A stretch of DNA of 45,845 nt from Polyangiaceae bacterium (GTDB taxonomy: Bacteria; Myxococcota_A; Polyangia; Polyangiales; Polyangiaceae). Under the pieces are notes generated by a model. The model saw only the letters and a list, made by a program, of their open reading frames with translations. It was not told the DNA's origin and did not search any database. Position 1 is the stretch's first letter. Each line of letters opens with the position of its first letter. The DNA lies in the NCBI GenBank assembly GCA_025453595.1, contig JALOQB010000029.1, positions 1 to 45,845 on the forward strand, written 5' to 3'. Shown piece by piece: positions 1 through 7,821 of the stretch. The position numbers were made by a program, and so were the translations under genes.

Positions 1-38
1 CGCAGCCGCAGCCGCAGCCGCAGCCGCAGCCGCAGCCG
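1..38. repeat. Hexanucleotide array (CGCAGC)n at window edge
   Basis: About six perfect copies of the hexamer CGCAGC run from the first base of the window to about position 38, so the array may continue outside. Its reverse complement (GCTGCG) recurs at 172-237, so the two arrays face each other across an AT-rich spacer. Confidence 0.85.
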
Positions 39-171
39 TGATCGGCATCGATCTTTCTGCAGAGAGATGCATCGAGATGTAATGGTATATGGTGATCTTC
101 TATAGATGATTTCTATCTATGGAATATTAGAACCATCGAATCATTCTGTTGACCTCAAACCAACAAGAAGA
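39..171. other. AT-rich non-coding island
   Basis: This stretch of about 130 bp is far richer in A and T than the rest of the window, with runs such as TCTATAGATGATTTCTATC. It holds no credible gene. The short open frame starting at 106 on the plus strand runs into the hexamer array and does not look like protein. It could be an upstream regulatory region for a gene left of the window or an inserted segment. No function can be assigned from sequence. Confidence 0.5.
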
Positions 172-237
172 ATCGGCTGCGGCTGCGGCTGCCGGAGAGG
201 GACGGCTGCGGCTGCAGGAGAGGGTCGGCTGCGAGTC
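172..237. repeat. Inverted counterpart of the hexanucleotide array, with a 24-bp tandem unit
   Basis: CGGCTG hexamers occur here in the opposite orientation to the array at 1-38. They are arranged in an imperfect unit of about 24 bp (GGCTGCGGCTGC followed by a GGAGAGGG block) that appears twice, plus a partial third copy. The opposed arrays could pair into a long cruciform or hairpin with the AT-rich segment as the loop. Confidence 0.7.
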
Positions 238-266
238 AACGTTGCCAGCTTGATTTGTTGGTCGTG

Positions 267-1379
267 TCAGGGCTTCAGTCGCCAGAGTATTTCTTCATCG
301 CCACGCCGGGCCCGCAGCGTGTTGCCGCGCGGATTGAAGACCAGCTGATCAGGCACCCCTCTGGCGAGGGATGCAGCGCCGCTCGACAGCTCCGCCAGGG
401 GACGCCCCCAGAACTCCTTGCCCGAGCCGGTGTCGAAGAGCGCGAGGCGGCCCCGGGCGACGATGGCGGCAAGGTTACCGCCGGGGCAGAGGGCCGCGCG
501 GTAGGGCTCTTCTGGCCGGAGCGACAGCGCGAGCGTTGCGCCCCCTTGCACGGTGAACGAGGGGGACCACTCCCCGCCAGGAGGACGGTGAGGCACAACC
601 AGCAGCGTGCGGCCATCGCGGCTGACCAGGGTACCTGTAGGGACCTGGGTCCAGTCGACGTGAAACGCAGGTTCATGAACGACGCGACCCACGAAGGAGA
701 TGTGCTTGCTGCTGGCGAGTAGCAAGATCCCCGTGGCCTCGATCTGGTAGCGGAGTCCGGCGCCGGGCCGCGGCTCGGCGAACGTGAGCTGCCGTCGCTC
801 GACGGTATCGAAGACCGAGGGCTGCGCGGCGATGACCAGGAAGCGTCCGTCGTGCGACATCGTGGCGACCCGCTCGGCAGCGGCCGCCACCGAGGCGCCT
901 TCGACCTCGAACTCGGGCTTCTCGGGCTCGACGATCTTCACCAGGCTGCCAGCAAAGACCGCCTGCCGCAGGCCATCGAACGACCAGGCGATGGCATCCG
1001 GTGACAGCCCGGCTGAACCCAGCATCTCGTAGCGATCGGTGGCGTAGCGCGCGACCGTGCGGAGCGGGGGAGCGTGGCGAATCAGCATCGACTCGCTGGC
1101 GCCATCGAGCGCGTAGCCTGGCGGTTCCGAGCCGACCTGGCGTACCGCCTCGATCGTGATCGCACGAGGGGTCAAGCAGCGGGGCGCTGCGGGTGCGGGG
1201 GGGATCGGGACGCGCGGCCTGGCCTCCGCGGTGGAGGCAGCAGGCGAAGGCGCGCTGACGGTGGGCCCCGGTGTGCCTGTCGGCGCGCTGACAGCGGTGG
1301 AGGGGACCGTCGACTGCGGTGGTCCTGCCGGGGCTGCACAACCGGTCAGGAGCAACGAAGCGATCATGCAGGGTCTCAT
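267..1379 (-). CDS. Putative lipoprotein with WD40/propeller-like C-terminal half
   Basis: A 370-residue protein with a short N-terminal hydrophobic stretch ending in a lipobox (LLLTGC, Cys at about residue 14), so it is predicted to be exported and lipid-anchored. A Pro/Ser/Thr/Ala-rich linker covers about residues 15-65. The remainder has repeated short beta-rich stretches of the kind seen in WD40/PQQ-like propellers (for example SPDAIAWSFDG, SHDGRFLVIAAQP, SRDGRTLLVVPHR and PRGNTLRARR), each a strand pair after a turn with Asp/Asn-Gly. No catalytic motif is visible. A second in-frame ATG lies four codons downstream and would also leave a usable signal peptide. The gene stands alone on the minus strand, and I cannot assign a role beyond a surface or periplasmic protein. 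Confidence 0.8.
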   Translation of the reverse strand: MRPCMIASLLLTGCAAPAGPPQSTVPSTAVSAPTGTPGPTVSAPSPAASTAEARPRVPIPPAPAAPRCLTPRAITIEAVRQVGSEPPGYALDGASESMLIRHAPPLRTVARYATDRYEMLGSAGLSPDAIAWSFDGLRQAVFAGSLVKIVEPEKPEFEVEGASVAAAAERVATMSHDGRFLVIAAQPSVFDTVERRQLTFAEPRPGAGLRYQIEATGILLLASSKHISFVGRVVHEPAFHVDWTQVPTGTLVSRDGRTLLVVPHRPPGGEWSPSFTVQGGATLALSLRPEEPYRAALCPGGNLAAIVARGRLALFDTGSGKEFWGRPLAELSSGAASLARGVPDQLVFNPRGNTLRARRGDEEILWRLKP

Positions 1380-1546
1380 TCAATCAATGATGATACGGCA
1401 GCATGCCATATCCCTGTGACCGACTGCTCCAGGAGGGCGGCGAGGTGCCCTTGCGGTCCGGCCCGGCGAGCCCCGGGAGGATCGCGCATCGGCGTTGCGG
1501 CTGGTGGAGGCGTCGAGGGTTACCCAGGGGCAACGGGGGGCGGGGA

Positions 1547-4399
1547 TCAGGTTCCGGAAAAGATGCCGAGGCGGGGGGCCAGCAGGAGATCGGGATCGAA
1601 GCGTTTTTTGCAGGAGACGGCCTGTTCCCAGAGGGGACCGAAGTGCCTGGCCCAGCCCTCCCGATCCGTGGGCGCCGGTACCCCGTCGACCGGGTAACGG
1701 AAGCCGCCGATGGCGACGGCGCGCCGGTAGATCTCGACGTTTTTCTCGGTGAGGGAGGCGAGCTGTTCGGCGGATTTTGCGGCGCGCATCAGGCCCACGA
1801 GCCAGCACCGTTGCTCGGAGGGGATGCGGAAGAAGGGGGCGTGGATGGGGGAACGATCGAGGGGGATGATGAGGACAGGCCCGCCTCCCATGTCCTCGAT
1901 CTGGGTCTCTTCCATAACCGCGGCCATGAAATCCGGGAAGCGAGCGTGCGGCAGGAACATGGTGAGTTCCGGGTGCGGAGCGATGCCTTCTCGCTGGTCG
2001 CGCTCGACGATGGGCGGGACGCGAGAGAGGTAGGCCATGAAATCCCAGGATCTGGAGAGGCGGAGGTCGGGGACGTCGCGGAGTCCGTCCGGGAGGGGGC
2101 CTGGAAGATCGGTCGCGTCGTCGTGGTACCGCAGGACCTCGAGGTCGTAGACCCACTTGCCCCGGGCAGGCGAGCGGGTGAGCCCCTGGGCGCGGAAGTC
2201 ATGGGAGGTGGAGTGGGAGATCAGCTCGAGGGTGTTGCCGACTGCATGGGCCAGGAGGCCGTCGACGGAGGGGCAGGCCATGAGCCGCTCGATGTCGGCG
2301 TTGAACGCCTCGAGATCGTCGAACACGAGGTGATCGAGGGTGACCCGGCGAGGGGCCGGGATGACCCGCATCGTGGCACGGACGATGATGCCGTACTGTC
2401 CCAGCCCGCCCCGGGTCGCGTCGAACAGCGCCCGGTTCTCCGAGGCAGAGCAGGTGACCACCTCGCCCTCGCCTGTGACCAGCGTCATCTGCTCGATCAG
2501 GTCGGCCTGGATACCGTGCTTGAAGCTCTGGGAACCCACGCCGCCCGCGATGATGGTGCCGCCCAGGGTCAGGTGCAGCCAGTCGGTCACCACGGCAGGC
2601 ACCAGCCCGAGCGGCACCAGCGCCTCGATGATCTTGCCCCACTCGATCCCGGCGTCGGCGGTGAAGGTGCGGGCGCCCAGATCGATGTGGTGGAGGTGGT
2701 TGAGGGCGGTCATGTCGATGACCAGGCCGTCCCGGACCTGCGACTGACCGCCGGCGCTGTGCCCCACGCCCTTGGCGGCGACCTTGATGCCGCGGGCGCG
2801 GGCCCAGCGGACCGCCTCGGCGACCTGCTCGATGCTCTCAGGGCGAAGGACAAAGGCCGGTACATCGCGGGCGACGCCGCCAAAATCCTGGGCGATTGCG
2901 GCGCGTTCAGCGGGGTCTTCGATGAGGCGCGGGGCGGGGGGCGAGGAGTGCAGCATGACGGATAGTGGGGCCGTGCGCTCGTGGATGGCAAGGGCTGCTC
3001 GCAAGGCTGACTCCACGCCTCCCTGGAGCCAGCGATGCTGGAGCGACGCATGCTCCCCGGCCAGGTAGATGCGACCCTCCGGGGCGACGATGTGCTCGTG
3101 GAGCTGCGCCTCCTGGTGCGGCTGGAAGAAGGCGTAGGCCCCCCCCGCGAACTCGTCCTGGCTCCAGACCACCGAGGCCCCGGACTCCACGTGGCGGGGG
3201 GCAGAGGGGTGCACCTCGGCCAGGTTCTCGAGGGCCTGGACGTGGCGCTCGTGGGGCGGGAGCGCCCCCCACCGGAGGGCGTCCTGGCCATGGGAGTAGG
3301 AGGCGAGCAGCACGCCCCGGCCGCTCTCCCTCCCGTGCTCGGGGTAGTAGATGTTGCGGATCGCCAGGTCCGTCACCGAAGCTCCGCCGAAGATCCTGTC
3401 CTCGGTCTCCCAGAATCGCTCCCGGGACTCGAAGAAGATCTTGGTGGCGGACTCGTAATGGAGGTTCCGGATGGCGCGCTCCTTGGCCCAGGAGAAGGGT
3501 TTTTCTATCTCGATGTGACGCAGCACCGAGAAGGGGATGGTGCAGATAACATGGTCTCCACGCACCACCCGCGGCCCGCCGAGGCCACGGACGCGGATGT
3601 CTACCCCGTCCTCGCGCTGGTCCATGGACGTGACCATCGCCCCGTACTGGATGTCCTGGTCAAGCTCCCGCAGGAAGGCCCTGGGGAGCAGGTCCATGCC
3701 CCCGTCGATGGCGACCGTGTGCTCGCGGAGCCGGGCGGCGAACTCTCGTACAAACTCGAAGGCGGAGGCGAAGAGGAGGGTCTCGAAGCCAGCAAAGAGC
3801 CCGTAGCGCTCGATGGCCCCGTCGGACCAGCCTTCCCCGTGGAGGAAGTCGCGGAGAGAGAGGCTCTGGAGCCGCTCTCGCAGCCGCTCCGGGCCAGCCC
3901 CGTCGCCCTCCATCTCGGCCGAAATCGGGTCGAGGAGCCTGCCCCATAGCTCCTGAAATGGCGCCGCGAGCTCGTGGGACGCAAGCTCGAAGCCGAGCCG
4001 GTGGCTCTCGCGCATCGCGTCCTCAAGGCGACGCCGCTGCTTGCGAAAGTAGGACCACCCCCGGGGGTTGGACGAGCAGAATGGCCGCACGCGGAGGCCG
4101 AATTTCTCGACGTAGCTCATCACGAGCCGGTGGCGCGTGGGGATACGCATGGCCCCCGCCTCGCCGTACTGTCCGTCGCTGAAGGGCGCGCGAAGGGTGA
4201 GGATGCGGCCGCCCACCCGCTGGCGGGCCTCGAGGAGGGTGACCCGGTGGCCGGCTCGCTTGAGCTCCAGCGCGGCCACCAGCCCGGCGATGCCGGCGCC
4301 CAGGATGACCACGTGGGAGGGCGCTACCGCCCGGGCAGGGAGGCCCTGCTGAGCGATGCGGAGCAGGGCGGGGGGGTTGACGTAAGAAGATTCCAGCAA
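1547..4399 (-). CDS. Fusion of flavin amine oxidase and cytokinin-dehydrogenase-like FAD oxidase
   Basis: A 950-residue protein with two flavoenzyme modules. Residues 1-480 are a flavin monoamine/L-amino-acid oxidase: a dinucleotide-binding GAGIAG at 34-39 followed by the LLEARQRVGGRI segment typical of the family, and a C-terminal YLAGEHAS flavin contact. Residues about 482-950 are a PCMH-type FAD oxidase resembling cytokinin dehydrogenase: GHSAGGQ around 546-552 (the His of GHS is the covalent FAD site in that family), LTLGGTIIAGGVGS, and a C-terminal PHARFPDF / PLDRSP / VGLMRA substrate domain. The start is a TTG at 4399 with a GGAGG box 7 nt upstream. The frame is open much further upstream, but that part reads antisense-like and overlaps the preceding genes. 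An internal ATG at 2956 marks the junction, but no stop separates the halves. It is the last gene of an operon (17 bp after the TerB-like gene). Each half matches its family well; the joint reaction is unknown. Confidence 0.9.
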   Translation of the reverse strand: MLESSYVNPPALLRIAQQGLPARAVAPSHVVILGAGIAGLVAALELKRAGHRVTLLEARQRVGGRILTLRAPFSDGQYGEAGAMRIPTRHRLVMSYVEKFGLRVRPFCSSNPRGWSYFRKQRRRLEDAMRESHRLGFELASHELAAPFQELWGRLLDPISAEMEGDGAGPERLRERLQSLSLRDFLHGEGWSDGAIERYGLFAGFETLLFASAFEFVREFAARLREHTVAIDGGMDLLPRAFLRELDQDIQYGAMVTSMDQREDGVDIRVRGLGGPRVVRGDHVICTIPFSVLRHIEIEKPFSWAKERAIRNLHYESATKIFFESRERFWETEDRIFGGASVTDLAIRNIYYPEHGRESGRGVLLASYSHGQDALRWGALPPHERHVQALENLAEVHPSAPRHVESGASVVWSQDEFAGGAYAFFQPHQEAQLHEHIVAPEGRIYLAGEHASLQHRWLQGGVESALRAALAIHERTAPLSVMLHSSPPAPRLIEDPAERAAIAQDFGGVARDVPAFVLRPESIEQVAEAVRWARARGIKVAAKGVGHSAGGQSQVRDGLVIDMTALNHLHHIDLGARTFTADAGIEWGKIIEALVPLGLVPAVVTDWLHLTLGGTIIAGGVGSQSFKHGIQADLIEQMTLVTGEGEVVTCSASENRALFDATRGGLGQYGIIVRATMRVIPAPRRVTLDHLVFDDLEAFNADIERLMACPSVDGLLAHAVGNTLELISHSTSHDFRAQGLTRSPARGKWVYDLEVLRYHDDATDLPGPLPDGLRDVPDLRLSRSWDFMAYLSRVPPIVERDQREGIAPHPELTMFLPHARFPDFMAAVMEETQIEDMGGGPVLIIPLDRSPIHAPFFRIPSEQRCWLVGLMRAAKSAEQLASLTEKNVEIYRRAVAIGGFRYPVDGVPAPTDREGWARHFGPLWEQAVSCKKRFDPDLLLAPRLGIFSGT

Positions 4400-4416
4400 G
4401 GGAGCGCCTCCGGTGG

Positions 4417-4785
4417 TTACCAGGCGATGGGGTGCCCGATGATCTCGATCGTCTCTGCCCACGAGACCCCGAACCGCTGGCCAAGCTCGCGGATCACGCC
4501 GAGCTCGGCGTCGCTGATGGCCCCGTCGGCGCTGGCCATCGCGTAGGCAAAGCGCAGCACCTGCCGCTGGTCTGCCGCGGAGAGCTCGGCGGCCGGGAGC
4601 TCCTGCACGCCGGCGACCGGCACGATGACGCTCCGGAGCGCCGCCGCCCGCTCGTCCGGGGGGAGCTGGAGGCCGTCGATGACCTGGAGGAAGAACCGGG
4701 CCTCCCCCGGCATCAAGACTCCGTCCGCCCAGGCGACCAGGCCCAGGGCCGCGATCAAGAAGAGAGCGAGGTTCGAGGAAGGCAT
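4417..4785 (-). CDS. Small TerB-like protein with N-terminal hydrophobic segment
   Basis: A 122-residue protein. Residues 5-20 are hydrophobic (LALFLIAALGLVAWA) and may be a membrane anchor. Two acidic segments of the TerB/tellurite-resistance type follow: ADGVLMPGEARFF near the start and ASADGAISDAELGVIREL near the end, each with the ADG..(S/P)..E pattern of TerB-like helical domains. Such domains are thought to bind metal or act as scaffolds; no activity is evident. The ATG at 4785 lies 2 bp beyond the stop of the upstream gene, which implies translational coupling. Its position between a VOC-type protein and a double flavoenzyme suggests an accessory role for one of them. Confidence 0.75.
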   Translation of the reverse strand: MPSSNLALFLIAALGLVAWADGVLMPGEARFFLQVIDGLQLPPDERAAALRSVIVPVAGVQELPAAELSAADQRQVLRFAYAMASADGAISDAELGVIRELGQRFGVSWAETIEIIGHPIAW

Positions 4786-4787
4786 GG

Positions 4788-5786
4788 TCACAGACCGATC
4801 CTTTGGTGAACTTCCAGGTGGTACTCGTCGAGCAGGGCGCGGAGCGTGGGGGAGAAGGTCTCCGTTCGACCTTCCAGATGGCAGGCGAGCAGGTCGAGCT
4901 CGGCCTGGATGACCTTCGCCGTCCGCGCGAGACGCGCCGGGGGGAGCGGCGGAAGGTCGACCCGCACCGAGGTTCGATCTGGCGCCTCTTCGGCCACAAA
5001 GAAGGGGATCTCCAGCGATCGATCCCCCTGGGCCCACCGGTACACGATGGCCCCTCGACTTCGATCCTCGGTCACCGTGAGCGGGAGGTCACCCGCGAGG
5101 CGTACCTCCACGACCTGCCCCTCGACCCGCCGGATGCACCGGTGCACCGTCCAGCGAGGCAAATGGAAGGGGTCCAGAAGAAACGCTCGGACCTCCCCCG
5201 GGGACGCCTTGATCTCCACCTGCGGCGCCAGCGTTTCGGTCGGCGCTGCCTCCCCCCCCTGCTTCAGGTACGAGATCATGGTGCGCGCGAGCGCCGCCAT
5301 GTTGTCGTTCGTGAAATGCCCCGCGGTGGCCTTCGGGTTTCGCTCGATCAGCTCGATGAAGTAACCCGCAAATTCACGGTTGATGAAGATCTGGCGGAGC
5401 CCCGTCAACGGGTCGTTCAGCACGCGCTCGGAGGTGGTCCCGATGCCCGCCTTCCGCAGCGCCTCCACCGCGCCATCCAGGTCGGCCACCTCGTAGGCAA
5501 CATGATGCACCCCGGGCCCGTGCTTCTGCAGGTACCGACGGAAGATCGAGGTCTCCGTCAGCCCCTCCGTCACCACCAGGACCCGCTTGGACGTCCCGGG
5601 GATCTGCAGCACATGGTTCAGCATGTCGTGCCCCCCGGGCGGCGCGGTCCCGGCGTTCACCAGCTGGATCCGCAGCGGCTCGAAGCCCAGCACCTCCGTG
5701 TGGAACCTGGCCACCGCCGCGGCGTCTTCCACGATCAGCGTGTAGTGGTCGAGGGGCCCCAGCTCGAGCGGGAGCGTGATCGTCAT
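4788..5786 (-). CDS. VOC (glyoxalase/dioxygenase) domain fused to an SRPBCC-like domain
   Basis: A 332-residue protein, first gene of the operon. Residues 10-150 form a vicinal-oxygen-chelate module: His14 in LDHYTLIV, His94/His95 in GVHHVAYEV, and Glu145 in GYFIELIER make the usual His/His/Glu metal site of extradiol dioxygenases, 4-hydroxyphenylpyruvate dioxygenase and glyoxalases. Residues about 185-310 look like a START/SRPBCC (polyketide-cyclase-like) fold, with an APQVEIKASPGEVRAFLLDP opening and a PRW motif. The ATG at 5786 has a GGAGG box 9 nt upstream. The open frame extends much further upstream, but that part is antisense to the next gene and is not protein-like. With an amine/amino-acid oxidase in the same operon, oxidation of an aryl 2-oxo acid or a related product is a reasonable but unproven guess. 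Confidence 0.85.
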   Translation of the reverse strand: MTITLPLELGPLDHYTLIVEDAAAVARFHTEVLGFEPLRIQLVNAGTAPPGGHDMLNHVLQIPGTSKRVLVVTEGLTETSIFRRYLQKHGPGVHHVAYEVADLDGAVEALRKAGIGTTSERVLNDPLTGLRQIFINREFAGYFIELIERNPKATAGHFTNDNMAALARTMISYLKQGGEAAPTETLAPQVEIKASPGEVRAFLLDPFHLPRWTVHRCIRRVEGQVVEVRLAGDLPLTVTEDRSRGAIVYRWAQGDRSLEIPFFVAEEAPDRTSVRVDLPPLPPARLARTAKVIQAELDLLACHLEGRTETFSPTLRALLDEYHLEVHQRIGL

Positions 5787-5878
5787 CTTCTTCGTCCTCC
5801 GCAGATCGGTCTCTTCACCACCCTTCTTTCTAACCAACCTCATCCGCGCACGTCCACGCATTTTCCACGGACGTCGGC

Positions 5879-7270
5879 CTAGGGCGGCAGGAACACCTCG
5901 ATGGACGCCACCGGAACCCCCGCCCCGTCGACCCCCCCGACCACCACGACCCGCCTGTCTGGAAGTTCTATACTCGACGCGCCCCGGCGAGGGGTGCGCA
6001 GGGGGACCTGCCGGGGCGGGTCGGCCAGGGAGAGCAGGACCGCCTCGGTGCCGGCGTCGGTCTCGCCCAGGACCAGCGCCTTGCCGTCGCCGAGGGGGTA
6101 GCCCCGGAGCGAGGCAAAGGGCAGCTCGTCGCCGAGCGGCGTCGGCGCGGTGCAGCCGCCGGTGCAGCCGAGGGAGAGCTTCACCGAGGGGCGAGGGGCG
6201 CCGTCCGGGTCCGTGCCTCCGAGGAGCCGCATTTCGTTTGAGGTCAAAGGGACAAGGGTGGCACCGAGGGTGGCCGGGACGAGGAGGCCGGTGGAGACGA
6301 AGGCGGAGGCGCCGGGAGGGAGCACCTCGACGGAAGCCTCGGGGAGGCCACCGGCGACGATGAGTCCGGTGCCGTCGAGCCAGGCTGCGGAGGCGCCGCG
6401 GCGGGGGGTCTGGAGGGAGAGCTGGGAGAGCTTTCCCTGGGCATCGAGGCGGAGGATGGCGGCGGAAGGGTCGCCGTCGAGGCGCGTGGCTCCGAGGAGG
6501 AAGGCGCCGCCCTGGCCGTCGCGGATCACGGTGCCGCCGAGGACTCCCTGGGTCAGGTTCGAGGGGACCTCGCTGGTGTCGCCGGTGCTCAGGTCGAGGA
6601 GGGTCGCCCCCTGGGCGTTGACCAGCAGGGTCATGCCGCTGCGGCTCGCCAGGAGGGCGTCGGGGGCGCGAGGCAAGGGGTTCTGGCCCGCGAGGGGGGT
6701 GAGGGTGGCGAGGTCGTAGAGCTCGCTGGGCAGGCCCGAGGGCTCGGGCGTGCTGGAGGCGAGGAGCAGGTAACGATCGAGGACAAGGCCCAGGGCAGGG
6801 GCCTGCCAGCCGCCCAGGGTGCCGCGGGCAGGGCGGGCGAAGGCGCCGACGCGGCCGCACAGGATCGGGATCGTCTGCCCCGGGAGCTGGTCCGAGGAGA
6901 GGGGAGGGGAGAGGCCCAGCAACGCCACGGCGCCGGTGCCGTCGCGGAGCTCGACGCGGAAGGCCCCCCGGGAGCCGGCGGTCAGCTCCGGGAGCTCGAT
7001 GGAGAGGGCCGGCCAGGGGGCGCGGGTGAGGGCGTTCGCGGCGCCCTCCTGGACGTGGAAGACCTGGGCCTCGGAGGGGAGCGGGGCGGTGGTCCAGGCG
7101 TCGACCTCCTGGCCCGGGTCGAGGGCCAGCGTCGCGGGCCGGGGGGCCTCGTCGTTGTTGCATGCCGCCGCCAGCAGAAGGGCGCTAAGAAGAGGGCGTG
7201 CGACCTCCCTTCTGGATGCTGCTGCTCGCGCTCCCGCTCGTCTCGGGGCCTGGATGCCGTTGTTCTTCAT
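5879..7270 (-). CDS. Putative lipoprotein with kelch/propeller repeats
   Basis: A 463-residue protein with an N-terminal signal containing Arg-Arg then LLSALLLAAAC (lipobox Cys at residue 37 from the chosen ATG). The body has repeated kelch-like blades, with glycine pairs followed by a variable segment and a hydrophobic strand (LIVAGGLPEASVEVLPPG, MRLLGGTDPDGAPRPSVKL, VVVVGGVDGAGVPVASIEVF). It is probably a surface beta-propeller. The start is uncertain. The ATG at 7270 is the nearest one that keeps the whole signal peptide, but it overlaps the divergent gene starting at 7198 by about 70 bp, and no good ribosome site precedes it. No catalytic residues are recognisable. Confidence 0.8.
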   Translation of the reverse strand: MKNNGIQAPRRAGARAAASRREVARPLLSALLLAAACNNDEAPRPATLALDPGQEVDAWTTAPLPSEAQVFHVQEGAANALTRAPWPALSIELPELTAGSRGAFRVELRDGTGAVALLGLSPPLSSDQLPGQTIPILCGRVGAFARPARGTLGGWQAPALGLVLDRYLLLASSTPEPSGLPSELYDLATLTPLAGQNPLPRAPDALLASRSGMTLLVNAQGATLLDLSTGDTSEVPSNLTQGVLGGTVIRDGQGGAFLLGATRLDGDPSAAILRLDAQGKLSQLSLQTPRRGASAAWLDGTGLIVAGGLPEASVEVLPPGASAFVSTGLLVPATLGATLVPLTSNEMRLLGGTDPDGAPRPSVKLSLGCTGGCTAPTPLGDELPFASLRGYPLGDGKALVLGETDAGTEAVLLSLADPPRQVPLRTPRRGASSIELPDRRVVVVGGVDGAGVPVASIEVFLPP

Positions 7271-7791
7271 CGACGCCGGAGGAGCCTGCCCCGACCGGCT
7301 CGACAAAGCCACCCTCGACGCCCCGGTGCCCCGCCCAGCCTTCCTGGGCCGGGGATCCGGCGGAGCCCGAGAAGCTGGTGGTCGAGCTGCTGATGCAGCC
7401 GCGGTACGAGTCGACCAAGAAGGGGACCGGGATCCGTATCTACGAGGATGGCCGTGTCTTTGCGTACGATGACGTCTATTTCGAGACCCGGGACGGCAAG
7501 ATGACGCCGCGGCCGATCGAGGGGAAATGGCGCCAGCACAAGACCCTGGGCCAGCCCCGGGTCGAGGCGCTGAAGGCGCTGGTGGCGCAGCTGCCGCGGG
7601 GGGAGCTGGTGGACTGGCAAGGGAAGGAGCGGACCGGCAAGGGGAAGCCGAGCCTGATGAACGTGCGGCACCAGGGCGAGGTGCTGCGCTCCTGCTACCG
7701 CGGCGTCGAGGGAGGGGAGGCGCAGCAGCGCGTCGACAAGCTCACCAAGACGCTGATGGGGGAGGCCTACGACGACGCGGTGAACCGCTGA
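7198..7791 (+). CDS. Hypothetical exported (probable lipo-)protein
   Basis: A 197-residue protein. The GTG at 7198 is preceded by an AAGAAGAGGG purine run; a second possible start is the ATG at 7216. The N-terminus (MLLLALPLVSGPGC) is a signal peptide ending in a Cys that could be lipidated, although the residues before it are not a perfect lipobox. After a Ser/Thr/Pro-rich linker comes a compact domain of about 130 residues with a beta strand set (GTGIRIYEDGRVFAYDDVYF) and a conserved-looking C-terminal helix. I do not recognise the family. The 5' end overlaps the divergent kelch-type gene, and the 3' end faces the membrane protein 30 bp away. Confidence 0.75.
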   Translation: MRPPFWMLLLALPLVSGPGCRCSSSTPEEPAPTGSTKPPSTPRCPAQPSWAGDPAEPEKLVVELLMQPRYESTKKGTGIRIYEDGRVFAYDDVYFETRDGKMTPRPIEGKWRQHKTLGQPRVEALKALVAQLPRGELVDWQGKERTGKGKPSLMNVRHQGEVLRSCYRGVEGGEAQQRVDKLTKTLMGEAYDDAVNR

Positions 7792-7821
7792 GCGCGGGGG
7801 CTACCCCGGCCTCGAGCGGTT

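Noticed and set aside
1-237. Possible CRISPR array at the left edge
   Set aside because: The units are 6 and 24 bp with no unique spacers of regular length.
106-348. A short plus-strand frame across the AT-rich island and hexamer array
   Set aside because: The product is mostly translation of the CGGCTG repeat, with no ribosome site and no similarity to a protein family.
1403-2965. A 520-codon plus-strand frame opposite the amine oxidase fusion
   Set aside because: It is antisense of a gene with two well-matched flavin domains, and its product is Gly/Asp/Val-rich without motifs.
1547-4399. A firm claim of auxin synthesis plus cytokinin breakdown
   Set aside because: Both halves only indicate enzyme families. 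Amine oxidases of this group act on many substrates, and no plant-associated gene is nearby.
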